NCBI GenBank assembly: GCA_947444055.1
Contig: CANEYR010000007.1
Coordinates: forward strand, 40,724 to 104,723
Reading direction: 5' to 3'
DNA: 64,000 bases
From: Planctomycetota bacterium
GTDB taxonomy: Bacteria > Planctomycetota > UBA1135 > UBA2386
In this document: piece after piece, positions 28,869 to 38,649 of the stretch
Layout of the letters: each line of letters begins with the position of its first letter
Position numbering within the stretch: the stretch's first letter is position 1
Notes under the pieces: generated by a model
The model's database searches: none
What the model saw: only the letters and a program-made list of their open reading frames with translations
What the model was told of the DNA's origin: nothing
Translations under genes and position numbers: made by a program

Positions 28869-30839
28869 TCACTGCAAGCGCACGATGCGCAGCTGATGCC
28901 GATGACTTGGGTTCACCGCCGGGACCGGCAGCGTCATGCCGGGTGCCAAGGGCGGCGGGGCAGCGGTCGAGAACGTCGGCGGCAGGATCGGAAACCCAGC
29001 GGCGCTGGTGCCGGCCAGCGTGCCGACGAGCGGCGCACCCAAACACACCGCCGCCGCATCGAACTGCTCCTCATCCATCGCGACGACGATGGTGCCCGCG
29101 TCGAGCACAGCGTCGTAACCAAACCAACCCAGTTGACGAATGCGGTAGCCATAGCCGAGCTGCGGATTGGACATGGCCGTCGGCGTCATCTCGGCGGTGC
29201 TCAACCGGAAGGTCTCTTCCGGCGAACCACCAAACGCCAGCCAGCGACTCGCGTGCAGTTCGAGGCCGAAGGCAGCGTCCGCGATGTAAAGCACATCGAC
29301 GCGCACCGCCCCGTTGCGCTCGCGCGCGAACACGGACGGCGCGTGTGCACCAGCAAGACCGAGGCGCCGATACGACTGCGAATCGACTTGCCCGTTCACG
29401 AGGCGCGCGAGGGAGATGCCATTCAACGACTCGTACGCATAGAAGACTTGCAGGCTGGCTCCGCTGCCCATCAAGGCCACGCTCGGATCGCGCGCGAACA
29501 TGATCTCGGCGTCGACCACGACATCCGCGAACTGACCCTGCCAAGGACGCGTCGCACAGTGGAACTCAGTGACCACTTCACCGGTCCAAATCCCACCAGC
29601 CGTCGTGTACGTGTAGGCGTGCCCGACCACCAGATCGCCGCCATCGGACCACTGCATGCCCATCGGCAACGGCACCACGTGATCGTTCACGGTGTGGATC
29701 GCAACCGGGGCCGCAAAGGTGTAGGCGGTCGGCGAACCGCCGCCATCGAAGGCCGAAGGCCACCCATCGACCAGCATCAACTCCGAGCGCTGGCCGCCAT
29801 CCGTCTGCCAATAGGCGAGCGCCAGCGAGTAGTCGGCGGCCATGGCCATCTGCACGAGCCGCGTGCTCGCGACCGTTCCACCCACTGCGACGAAGGTCTC
29901 GTCCTGAGCGAACGTCGCCCCGCGATCAAACGAAAGGCGCAGCTCGACCGCATCGTCGCGACCCTGCGCGACGGCAAGCACGTTGAACAACGCGGCGATC
30001 TCGTGGTCGCGCCAGTTGCCTGAGTCATAGCCCGCCGCTCGCGCGCCACCACCGGTGACGACGCCCGTCACGGCGTCCTGCTGCAGTCGCATCTCGTAGC
30101 GTTCGCGCGCCGTCGCATTGGCGCGGTCGCCTTCGTAGACCACGACACTCGCACGATCGCCGGACACTGCAATCGCCGGCATGCCAAAGCGCCACGAATC
30201 ACTGGAGTAGACCGTGGCATCCGCGACGACGTCTGGGTGGTTGCTGCCCGGCGCCGCGGCGGCGTTGATCGCGGACACGGGACCGATCGCGAGCTCGACC
30301 AAAGCGGTCTGCAGCAGCACTTCGCCCGTCGTGCCGTTCGCTGGCGTTTCAGTCTCAAACGCCAACACCTGCGGGCGATCGATCTTGCCGCGAATCGACA
30401 ACCGCGAAAACCCATTGCCTTCGACGCCCATCCAATTGGTGTTGCGGCCATCGATGAAGAGGCCAGGGCCATTCACGATGACGCCAGCCGCTGCCAGACT
30501 CGTCACGCCCGCGATCGGGGTCGCCGTGCCATCGAGCAGGTGCGCAACGCTCACCTTGGCCCAGCCGGCATTGCCGCTCGCCACCGTCAGCACATCGAAC
30601 GTGAACGGCACGCCGGCGGGCGTCGTCAGTTGGTAGGTGCGCGCCGGCAATGGATGCAGGCCGCCCAACTCCACGCGCTGCAGGTCGACGCGCGCCGAGA
30701 CGGTGTCGGTCGCGGCGGGAGCCATCGTCTCCAGCCCGGCAGCAAGAACCATGGGCGCCGTCGCCGTGTCGGCGCTGCGCCCGCTGCACCCTGCAAGCAA
30801 GAGAAGGGTGACAGCAACGACGGGCAATCGAATCGACAT
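28869..30839 (-). CDS. putative lipoprotein, unknown function
   Basis: MSIRLPVVAVTLLLLAGCSGRS (LAGC lipobox). Confidence 0.75.
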   Translation of the reverse strand: MSIRLPVVAVTLLLLAGCSGRSADTATAPMVLAAGLETMAPAATDTVSARVDLQRVELGGLHPLPARTYQLTTPAGVPFTFDVLTVASGNAGWAKVSVAHLLDGTATPIAGVTSLAAAGVIVNGPGLFIDGRNTNWMGVEGNGFSRLSIRGKIDRPQVLAFETETPANGTTGEVLLQTALVELAIGPVSAINAAAAPGSNHPDVVADATVYSSDSWRFGMPAIAVSGDRASVVVYEGDRANATARERYEMRLQQDAVTGVVTGGGARAAGYDSGNWRDHEIAALFNVLAVAQGRDDAVELRLSFDRGATFAQDETFVAVGGTVASTRLVQMAMAADYSLALAYWQTDGGQRSELMLVDGWPSAFDGGGSPTAYTFAAPVAIHTVNDHVVPLPMGMQWSDGGDLVVGHAYTYTTAGGIWTGEVVTEFHCATRPWQGQFADVVVDAEIMFARDPSVALMGSGASLQVFYAYESLNGISLARLVNGQVDSQSYRRLGLAGAHAPSVFARERNGAVRVDVLYIADAAFGLELHASRWLAFGGSPEETFRLSTAEMTPTAMSNPQLGYGYRIRQLGWFGYDAVLDAGTIVVAMDEEQFDAAAVCLGAPLVGTLAGTSAAGFPILPPTFSTAAPPPLAPGMTLPVPAVNPSHRHQLRIVRLQ

Positions 30840-31070
30840 GGGAGGGCTCGGGGGTCAGGGCACGACGTTGCAGGATCCAGCGGGCGGCCGGTAGATAGCA
30901 GCCTCGCTGGCCGCGGTCACCTACAAGGGCTGGCTGGATTTGGTCGGACCGACTCCTCCGAACGCTGACATCGCGCCCAGTCCTTGGTCGTTTGTTGCCA
31001 ACGGGTCGCGTTCGTCTTGCTCCCATCCAAGGAAACTGTCGACAGCTCGAGCCTTGCCAACGCTGGCTCT

Positions 31071-31133
31071 GCTGTTAAAAGTTAGCGCCATTCTTTGAAT
31101 AACGGTCCGGCCGGTTCAAGAACTTTTAATAGC
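31071..31133. promoter_or_regulatory. operator-like interrupted inverted repeat before fic
   Basis: GCTgTTAAAAGTT (31071-31083) / AACTTTTAAtAGC (31121-31133), one mismatch; AT-rich in GC-rich DNA, 11 bp before the GTG at 31145. Confidence 0.5.
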
Positions 31134-31144
31134 GAGCCCATCCA

Positions 31145-32308
31145 GTGAAGCGAGGCGCCACAGGTCGTTTTGAGACGGTCACGTACGGCGATGAGTCGGT
31201 TCGCGCCTTCGTCCCGTTGCCGCTCCCGCCGACGGAGCGGCTCGACCTCACCGGCTCTCTCCAGATCAAGCTTGAGAGCGCCCACATAGCCATCGGCCGC
31301 CTCGACAGCGTGTCCACACTCCTGCCTGGCACCGGTCTCTTCCTCTACACGTACATTCGTAAAGAAGCGGTCCTCTCTTCACAGATCGAGGGCACGCAGT
31401 CCTCGCTGTCGGATCTCCTGCTGTTTGAACTCGACCAAGCTCCAGGAGCGCCGCTGGATGACGTCGTCGAGGTCTCCAACTACGTCGCCGCCATGCAGCA
31501 TGGGCTCACACGAATGCGTGGCGGCTTCCCACTCTCCAACCGCCTCATCCGTGAGATCCACGAAAAGCTGCTGGCGCGAGGTCGCGGCAACGAGAAGCAG
31601 CCAGGGGAGTTTCGCCGGAGCCAAAACTGGATCGGCGGCACGCGTCCTGGCAACGCCAAGTTCGTCCCGCCGCCAGCCGATCTGATGCCCGGCTGCATGG
31701 GTGATCTTGAGCGCTTCCTGCACGAGACCAATGACGGACTCCCGACGTTGGTGCGCGCTGCTTTGGCCCACGTGCAGTTCGAAACCATTCACCCGTTCCT
31801 CGACGGCAATGGCCGCGTCGGTCGCCTGCTGATCACATTCTTGCTCTGTCACGCGGGAATACTTCGCGAACCGCTGCTCTACCTGAGCCTCTATTTCAAA
31901 GAGCATCGCGACGAGTACTACGGCCTGCTCGACATGGTGCGTCGCGATGGCGACTGGGAAGCGTGGCTCGTGTTCTTCCTCGACGGTGTCATCAAGACCG
32001 CGAACGGCGCCGTTGAAACCGCGCAGCGCCTCTCCACACTGTTCGCCGAGGACCGCGCCAAGATCCAGCAGAGGGGCCGCAAGGCCAACTCAGCTCTGCG
32101 CGTTCACGAAGGTCTGCAGCGGCGGCCCGTGACCACTCTGCACGAAGTAGCCAAGACCACGGGCCTCACCTTCCCAACCGCCGGAGTCGGCATGCGAGTT
32201 CTGACTGACCTGGGCATCACGAACGAAGTCACCGGCAAGCGGCGCAACCGCGTGTTTGCCTACACCACATACCTGGATGTTCTGAACGAGGGCACAGTGA
32301 CGCCGTAA
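31145..32308 (+). CDS. Fic domain protein with N-terminal inhibitory motif and C-terminal winged-helix-like domain
   Basis: HPFLDGNGRVGRLL Fic core motif; SSQIEGTQSSL matches the class II inhibitory motif; C-term VHEGLQRRPVTTLHEVAKTTGLTFPTAGVGMRVLTDLGITNEVTGKRRNRVFAY resembles a wHTH. Confidence 0.9.
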   Translation: MKRGATGRFETVTYGDESVRAFVPLPLPPTERLDLTGSLQIKLESAHIAIGRLDSVSTLLPGTGLFLYTYIRKEAVLSSQIEGTQSSLSDLLLFELDQAPGAPLDDVVEVSNYVAAMQHGLTRMRGGFPLSNRLIREIHEKLLARGRGNEKQPGEFRRSQNWIGGTRPGNAKFVPPPADLMPGCMGDLERFLHETNDGLPTLVRAALAHVQFETIHPFLDGNGRVGRLLITFLLCHAGILREPLLYLSLYFKEHRDEYYGLLDMVRRDGDWEAWLVFFLDGVIKTANGAVETAQRLSTLFAEDRAKIQQRGRKANSALRVHEGLQRRPVTTLHEVAKTTGLTFPTAGVGMRVLTDLGITNEVTGKRRNRVFAYTTYLDVLNEGTVTP

Positions 32309-32358
32309 TCACCGGCCCCATCGCTATCCTGCTCGCCCTTACCTGCCAAGCCGCCCCC

Positions 32359-34089
32359 TTGACCGACCTGCACCGCCATCTCCGCGACCGCCTTCTCGCC
32401 ACCCTCGTCGACCTCGGTCTGGCGCGCGACGCCGCCCAACCGCTGATCCGGCTCGACCCACCCAAGAACCGCGATCATGGCGACGTGGCGCTGGGCGCCT
32501 TCCAATTGGCGAAGCTGGCCGGCAAGGCGCCGCCCGCCCTCGCCGCCGAAATCGCCGCGAAGATCACCAGCGACGCCATCATCGAGTCAGCCGCCGCGGC
32601 CGGACCGTTCGTCAACTTCCGCTTCCGCCGCGCCGCCCTCGCCCTCGAAGTGCTGTCGGCGATCCAGAGCGACGCCGCACCCTATGGCAAGGCGCGCGGC
32701 AACGGCGACGTCGTCTGCATCGACTTCAGCTCGCCCAACATCGCGAAGCCGTTCCACATCGGCCACATGCGCAGCACGGTTCTCGGCAACGCCCTGTGTC
32801 GCATCCATCGCCACGTCGGCGCCACCGTGCATGGCATCAACCACCTCGGCGACTGGGGCATGCCGTTCGCCAAGATGATGACGGCGTACATGCGTTGGGG
32901 GAACGAGCAGGAACTGCACCGTTCGCCGATGCGCTACATGTTCGACCTCTACAAGCGCTACGGCGTCGAGGTGAAGCAGAACCCCGGTCTCGACGGTGAA
33001 GCCGCGGCGCACTTCCGTGCCCTCGAAAGCGGCGTCGACAACCAAGAACGGCGCATGTGGAAACTGCTGCGCGACGAGTCGTTGAAGGCGTTCCAAGGGC
33101 CGTATGCGCGCCTTGGCGTGACCTTTGATCACATCACCGGCGAGTCGTTTTTCGAGGACAAGATGGCGGCGGCGCTGCAGCGCGTCGTCGCGGCGGGCGT
33201 GCTCGAACAGAGTGACGGTGCGTCCGTCGTTTGGCTGAAAGAACTCGGCATCAAGGAGCCGTGCATTCTCACCAAGAGTGACGGCACCACGCTCTACCAC
33301 ACCCGCGATCTGGCGGCGGCGTTCTACCGCGAAGTCACCTTCCATCCGACGCGCATCCTCTACGTGGTTGGCGCCGAGCAAAAGCTGCACTTCGATCAGC
33401 TGAAGGGCGTGCTGACGAAGATGCAGGAGCCGATCGCGAAGGCGGTCGAACACGTGCCGTTCGGGCTCGTCTTGAGCAAGAGCGACGACGGCAAGTGGGA
33501 GAAGTTCGCTTCGCGCTCAGGCAACGCGGTGTTCCTCGACGAGATCCTCGACGAGGCAGTCGCCAAGGTGCGCGCGGTCATTCGCGAAAAGAACCCGGAC
33601 CTCGCCAACGCCGACCAAGTCGCGGAGCAAGTCGGGGTGTCCGCGATCGTCTTCAACGACCTGAAGAACTCGCGCATCAAGGACGTGAAGTTCGACTGGG
33701 ACTCGATGCTGCAGTTCGAAGGCGAGACCGGGCCGTACGTGCAGTACGCGTGTGCGCGGCTGGCGTCGATCCTGCGCAAAGTCGAGGTGCCGGTGCCCGC
33801 CGTTGACGCCATCGACTGCGCACTGTTGGCGGACGCGGAGCGGGTGCTGCTCGTCATGATGGACTTTGGCACCGCCGTGCAGAAGGCCGCGGAGCAGAGT
33901 GAGCCGAGCCACGTCACCGGGCATGCGATCGCGCTCGCTGGCGAGATCCACAGCTACCTGCGCGACCACTACGTCGTCGGCGCCGAGCCCGCGGTGCGCG
34001 ATGCGCGACTGGTGTTGGTCGACGCCGCGCGGCGGCTGTTGACGACGGGGCTCGCGTTGCTCGGTATCACGGCGCCCGATCGCATGTGA
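32359..34089 (+). CDS. argS: arginyl-tRNA synthetase
   Basis: FSSPNIAKPFHIGHMRSTVLGNALCRIHRHVGATVHGINHLGDWGMPFAKM; TLYHTRDLAAAFYR; C-terminal anticodon-binding domain. Confidence 0.95.
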   Translation: MTDLHRHLRDRLLATLVDLGLARDAAQPLIRLDPPKNRDHGDVALGAFQLAKLAGKAPPALAAEIAAKITSDAIIESAAAAGPFVNFRFRRAALALEVLSAIQSDAAPYGKARGNGDVVCIDFSSPNIAKPFHIGHMRSTVLGNALCRIHRHVGATVHGINHLGDWGMPFAKMMTAYMRWGNEQELHRSPMRYMFDLYKRYGVEVKQNPGLDGEAAAHFRALESGVDNQERRMWKLLRDESLKAFQGPYARLGVTFDHITGESFFEDKMAAALQRVVAAGVLEQSDGASVVWLKELGIKEPCILTKSDGTTLYHTRDLAAAFYREVTFHPTRILYVVGAEQKLHFDQLKGVLTKMQEPIAKAVEHVPFGLVLSKSDDGKWEKFASRSGNAVFLDEILDEAVAKVRAVIREKNPDLANADQVAEQVGVSAIVFNDLKNSRIKDVKFDWDSMLQFEGETGPYVQYACARLASILRKVEVPVPAVDAIDCALLADAERVLLVMMDFGTAVQKAAEQSEPSHVTGHAIALAGEIHSYLRDHYVVGAEPAVRDARLVLVDAARRLLTTGLALLGITAPDRM

Positions 34090-34128
34090 CGGCTCGCCTG
34101 TGACTGCGGCCGGGCACGGCGGCTTCGC

Positions 34129-34440
34129 CTACATGTTGCCGAGCTGCTGGTGAGCTGGGCATTCGCACCACTTGTCGCCAGGGTCCGGGCACGTCTTGGC
34201 AAGTGCGACATCGTCGATGCAGGCTGTTTCGGGGAACGGCCCCTGCACCCGCACCGAGTCACCACCCATGAAGCGGTCGGTGTATTCCTCGATCATCCAA
34301 ACGCGGCACGGCTCGCAGAAGTACCACGAGCGGGTCTCTTCGTCGCCCTGTGCGAAGACGCTGATGAACGCCTTGCGGCGCGTGCTCGGGCCGAGCTCGG
34401 CACTGCAGCCGCGACAGGGGAAGGGATCCATTGCAGTCAC
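34129..34440 (-). CDS. small conserved Cys-rich (zinc-ribbon-like) protein
   Basis: PCRGCSAELG...WYFCEPCRVWMIEEYTDRFMGGD...CPDPGDKWCECPAHQQLG: several CxxC/CxC pairs. Confidence 0.7.
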   Translation of the reverse strand: MTAMDPFPCRGCSAELGPSTRRKAFISVFAQGDEETRSWYFCEPCRVWMIEEYTDRFMGGDSVRVQGPFPETACIDDVALAKTCPDPGDKWCECPAHQQLGNM

Positions 34441-34441
34441 C

Positions 34442-35368
34442 TTAGCGAGCTACTGGGGCACCCACCGCGTGCGGCGTGAAGTAGGCGCCGACGGCGAAGT
34501 CCGCACGGCGGCGACCGCGACCCTGATAGGCATTGCCCTGCGTGGCGATCTCGGCGACCGGCAGGATGCGGGTATCGAAGGTGACGCGGGTGAGCTCCGT
34601 CTTGTTGTGCGGGCCGGCATGCAGACACCGTGAGTCGAAGACCACGATGTCGCCAACCTCGGCGGCGAGCGGTTGGCAGATGCGTTCACAGCGTTCCATC
34701 AAGGCACGGTCATCCTGCGTGTCGCGGCCAAACCTTGCGAAGTCGTAGTCGTATTCGCGCAACAACTGCAGGCTCGGCGCCAACTCCGCCAACAGCAACG
34801 AGCGCGACGCTTCGCACCGCACCAGCGGGATGAACACATTCACCGCGCGCGGGTTGTGCCCGATCATGATGTCGTTGTGAAAGGTGGTGGCACCCAGGTA
34901 GCCCGGCGCCTTCGGGAAGAACACGCGAAACGTCGGCGTGCGTTGCAAGTGCGCGCGGCCGATCCCGAGGGCTGGCACCACGACCTCAGCCAGCAGGCGT
35001 TCGTGCAACACTGCGAACGCCGACGGCATCTCGTAGAGAGCGCGCGCGGCAGCACTCTGCTGCGAATGGTCCATCACCTGGTTCTCAGCCGCGACCAGTT
35101 CGTGCAGCAATTCGAGTTGGTCGCCGCGATCAGCAAGGGCGGCGCGATCGATCATGCCTGCCGCCGCCAGTGCCTCGCCGACCAGCGCGCGGAAGTCGTA
35201 GGCCTTCGGGTCGTAGCGCAAGCGAGCGATGCCGTTCTCATGGTGCCGCTGCAGAGGACTCACCCGCTGCATATCGGCTGTGAACTCGCCGCGGAACGTG
35301 GGCTCGGTGTAGTTGGCGTAGTCGAGAACCGCCCGCGACGCGGGCTCCACTGGGCTCAAGCTCTGCAT
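34442..35368 (-). CDS. 2OG-Fe(II) oxygenase (phytanoyl-CoA dioxygenase / StrG-like)
   Basis: FHNDIMIGHNPRAVNVFIPLVRCEASRSL (HxD) and GDIVVFDSRCLHAGPHNKTELTRVTFDTRI (distal H and R). Confidence 0.8.
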   Translation of the reverse strand: MQSLSPVEPASRAVLDYANYTEPTFRGEFTADMQRVSPLQRHHENGIARLRYDPKAYDFRALVGEALAAAGMIDRAALADRGDQLELLHELVAAENQVMDHSQQSAAARALYEMPSAFAVLHERLLAEVVVPALGIGRAHLQRTPTFRVFFPKAPGYLGATTFHNDIMIGHNPRAVNVFIPLVRCEASRSLLLAELAPSLQLLREYDYDFARFGRDTQDDRALMERCERICQPLAAEVGDIVVFDSRCLHAGPHNKTELTRVTFDTRILPVAEIATQGNAYQGRGRRRADFAVGAYFTPHAVGAPVAR

Positions 35369-38300
35369 GGCATCAACTCCCGTTCGGTAGCGCCGCGATT
35401 CGGAGTTTCGGCGTCGCTGACGGCGGGCGGCGGCACCATGGCCAAACGCTGCGCCACCAAGTCTTCGTACGGTTGGCACTGGCTCGCGGCGACCAGTGCG
35501 TCGCGGGCGCCAGGCGCCCCAAGCGCCGTCAACAGTTCGGCCTCTGCCAAGCGCGGTGCGATCAATCGCGGCGAACTCGCGGCGGCGGCACGCAACAAGC
35601 ACAAGGCCGTGGCGGTGTCGCCGTGCAACAGCGCCGTGCCCAGGAACTGCTCGAGCGAGGCGAGGTCGCGCCGTTGTTCGTCGGTGATGACACCAAGGCG
35701 CGCATGGCTCGCCGCCTCTTCGCTGATGCCGGGCGCACACAAGGTCGACGGCCACAGCGCCTGCGGCTGGAATGGGGATGCCTCGGCACCGCGGCGGTGC
35801 ACGGCCCGCGCGCGTTCGACGTTCGTCAAGTCGACGGTCGGATCCCGCAGCGCTCGCCAAGTGGCCCGCAGCGAACTCGTCGCCAACAGCGTCGTCAGTT
35901 GCCGCGCCTCTATCTCGTCGCCCAGGCGCAGCCAGAACTCGTACTCCGCGGCGGCGCCAAACTGCGCGTCGAACAGCCCATGCTGGTCGTGCAACGACCG
36001 CCGCCACATGGCGTGCAGGCCGATGGCGTTGCTCGTGTGCAGCCGCCGATGCGCGAACGGCGGCGGACACGCGAACGCGCAACACGTCGAGGGTTCGAAC
36101 CGCGCGACCTCGCCAGCGGTCCAACCTTCATTCGCAAACGCGAGCCCAGCGCGCGGGTGCTTCGTCAGTGCATCCTGCAGCAGTTCGAGCGCATCCGGGC
36201 GCCAGCGATCGCCCGGCATGGCAATCGTGAGCAGCGGTGCTGTCGCCGCTTGCACGCACGCATTCAGCCGCTCGCTCCAGCTGGCCGCGCCGGCCACGGA
36301 CGTCGTCTGCACGCGCATGCCTTCGGGCAACCCCGTCGGCACGAAGCCCGCGGCATCCAGCGCCAGCGCGACGACGACGTCCAGCTTGCTGGCGCAGGTC
36401 TGCGTGGCGAGTTCGGCGACCACCTCGGCAACCTCGCGCGCCGACGCAGTTCGTGGCACCAGCACCGCGAGGCGCCTGCGGTTGCTCTGCTCCGCCGTCG
36501 TGAACTTGATGTCGCCCGCGATCTTGGCTTCGCGACGCTCGACGGCAAACAGGCTGCTGACGCACAGCGAGGCATCGATGGTGTCCGCCTCGACTCTGGC
36601 CACGGCCCGCGCCGCCACCGCCGGTACCGTTCCCGCCGTCGGTGTTCGCGCCAGTTCTCGCTGCAGCAATGGCGCCGCCGCCGGGAACTCGCCGGAACCG
36701 TCCGCCAACTCCTGCAGCAGCCCGATGGCCCGTTCACGGTCCGCACCGTCTGCTCGGCGCAGCAGCGCCTTGGCGAGATCGAGTCGGTAGCGCGCGAAGC
36801 CAGGGTCCCAACTCGTCGCCATCTCGTGCAGGGCAGGCTTGCCAGTCTTGCGGGCGACATAGCCGGCGAGTGCGGCCAGGATCAGTTTCGTGAACGCCAG
36901 CGACGGCACCGTGGCGCCCTTCACCGCCTTGGCCACGAGATCGAGGTAGTCGCGGTAGTTGAAGTACTCGGCATGGAAGTCGAACGGCATGACGTCGTCG
37001 TCCGGTCCGACTTGCCACACGCTCGCATCCTGCGCGATGGTGTCGTGCGCGAGTTGCAGCGCCTGCAGGCGCGCCTTGGCGTCCCCGTGATGCCACTGCG
37101 TTCGCACCAGCAGGAAGCGCCCCACGAGGTGCTTGGGGAACAGCCGCACGCACTTCTCCAAGAGCCGCATCGCATCATCGCGCAACGCGAACTCGGCGGC
37201 CTCCGCCTTGCCATTCTTCTCGTAGTAGGCGAACTCGCAGAGCAGCTCGCGCGCCATGTCGACGATCGCGGTTGCCGATGGCCGCTGACGAAGGTCCATG
37301 GACAGATGCCGGAAGTTGGCCTGCATCGAACGCCGCCGCACCGACGGGTTGTCAGGCAACCAGGTGCGTGACACACACAGTCGCTTCTGGCACCAGCGCT
37401 TTGAGTCCACGACGCGCCGTTCGTTTCGTGGCGCCGCGGCGCGGAAGGTCAGGAACCGCAGGTACTGCGACGCCACCTTCGTCATCGCGAACTCGCGTCG
37501 AACCAGTTGCGCACCACGCCGCGCCGCGGGCTCGAAGTGATCCCAGTGGTCGACGATGCCGCGCACCGCGCTTGCCAGTTGGCCGCGCTCCGATCCGTAC
37601 GGGTAGATGCCTTCGTTCGGACCAACCCAGAGGTTGAGGATGGACTGCTCTTGCAGCGCCACCGCACAGCCCAGCGCCAGCGATTCGAGGCCTCGCGTCG
37701 GCATCGCACCGGGTCGACGCACGAACGTGAACGACGCCTTGCTCGCCGCCAACAAGGCATGGAACGCGAGCGGGCCGGTGAAGCCGCGCACGACGCGCAG
37801 GGCGATGTCCGGCATCGCCAGCAGTTCGTGCAGCACCTTCGCCTTGTCGGGGTGGTACGGATCGAGCATGGTGCCCGACACGAAGAAGTCGAGGTGCCGT
37901 TGGTCGGTCGACAGCGGCGGCAGCTGCGCTGGCAGTGCAAAGACCTTGGGGAACGACGAGACGGCGCCGCGCGTCAGGCCCTGCACATCGAGCCACTCGG
38001 TGCGATCGGTCACGCACAGCTCGTCGAACAGATCGAGCCACGGCCGGATCGTCTGGATGTGCAGGTCGTGGTCGGCGACGTGCCCAAACAGCGGACACGC
38101 GAGTTGCTGCAGGCTCGGCGGCACGTGGTGCCATTCGGCCATGGCCGCGACGTAGAAGTCCGGTGCAAAGCCATCGTCGACAAAGCCACGGACGTCGGCG
38201 TAGGGAACGTTCTGGCGATCGCCGGTGTGGTGGCCGATGTGGCGCACCTGAAAGCGCGAGTCGTGGCGCGCGCCACCAAGCAAGTCCGTCATCGCGCCGG

Positions 38301-38649
38301 GCAGCCACGGCAACTGCGCCAGCACACGAATGCGCGGCTGGTCGAGCAGACGCGCCAGACTGCGTGCATGCGGCAGGTCGAGGCCGACGAGCAGCCGCCG
38401 GGCAAGGCCTGCATCACCATGAATCCACTCTGCTGCCGCCGCATGAAACCGCGCCTCCGGCTGGTCAAAATCCGCCAGAGCCGCTGCCGAGGCGCGATCC
38501 CCACGCAGCAGCGCGCGCGCCGCATGAAACTCAAAGGTCGTGGCGTCGCCAAACATCGCGGCACCGGCGTAGTCACCAGCCTCGAACACCTGCCGAGTCC
38601 AAGCCCGCGCATCCTCGACCCGCTGCGGACGAAGCGTCGACGACGTCAT
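35356..38649 (-). CDS. two-domain glycosyltransferase (N-terminal GT-B/CgeB-like, TPR-like linker, C-terminal GT2-like)
   Basis: Starts MTSSTLRPQRVEDARAW at the ATGA overlap. N-part ...FVSGTMLDPYHPDKAKVLHELLAMPDIALRVVRGF...PTRGLESLALGCAVA; C-part ...TIAMPGDRWRPDALELLQDAL...HGLFDAQFGAAAEYEFWLRLGDE. Confidence 0.75.
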   Translation of the reverse strand: MTSSTLRPQRVEDARAWTRQVFEAGDYAGAAMFGDATTFEFHAARALLRGDRASAAALADFDQPEARFHAAAAEWIHGDAGLARRLLVGLDLPHARSLARLLDQPRIRVLAQLPWLPGAMTDLLGGARHDSRFQVRHIGHHTGDRQNVPYADVRGFVDDGFAPDFYVAAMAEWHHVPPSLQQLACPLFGHVADHDLHIQTIRPWLDLFDELCVTDRTEWLDVQGLTRGAVSSFPKVFALPAQLPPLSTDQRHLDFFVSGTMLDPYHPDKAKVLHELLAMPDIALRVVRGFTGPLAFHALLAASKASFTFVRRPGAMPTRGLESLALGCAVALQEQSILNLWVGPNEGIYPYGSERGQLASAVRGIVDHWDHFEPAARRGAQLVRREFAMTKVASQYLRFLTFRAAAPRNERRVVDSKRWCQKRLCVSRTWLPDNPSVRRRSMQANFRHLSMDLRQRPSATAIVDMARELLCEFAYYEKNGKAEAAEFALRDDAMRLLEKCVRLFPKHLVGRFLLVRTQWHHGDAKARLQALQLAHDTIAQDASVWQVGPDDDVMPFDFHAEYFNYRDYLDLVAKAVKGATVPSLAFTKLILAALAGYVARKTGKPALHEMATSWDPGFARYRLDLAKALLRRADGADRERAIGLLQELADGSGEFPAAAPLLQRELARTPTAGTVPAVAARAVARVEADTIDASLCVSSLFAVERREAKIAGDIKFTTAEQSNRRRLAVLVPRTASAREVAEVVAELATQTCASKLDVVVALALDAAGFVPTGLPEGMRVQTTSVAGAASWSERLNACVQAATAPLLTIAMPGDRWRPDALELLQDALTKHPRAGLAFANEGWTAGEVARFEPSTCCAFACPPPFAHRRLHTSNAIGLHAMWRRSLHDQHGLFDAQFGAAAEYEFWLRLGDEIEARQLTTLLATSSLRATWRALRDPTVDLTNVERARAVHRRGAEASPFQPQALWPSTLCAPGISEEAASHARLGVITDEQRRDLASLEQFLGTALLHGDTATALCLLRAAAASSPRLIAPRLAEAELLTALGAPGARDALVAASQCQPYEDLVAQRLAMVPPPAVSDAETPNRGATERELMPCRA

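Noticed and set aside
31145-34089. fic-argS as a toxin/target pair
   Set aside because: Adjacent genes on the same strand, but argS is a housekeeping gene; nothing in the sequence shows functional linkage.
34673-36790. 705-aa plus ORF
   Set aside because: Shadow ORF opposite the oxygenase and glycosyltransferase genes; low-complexity composition.
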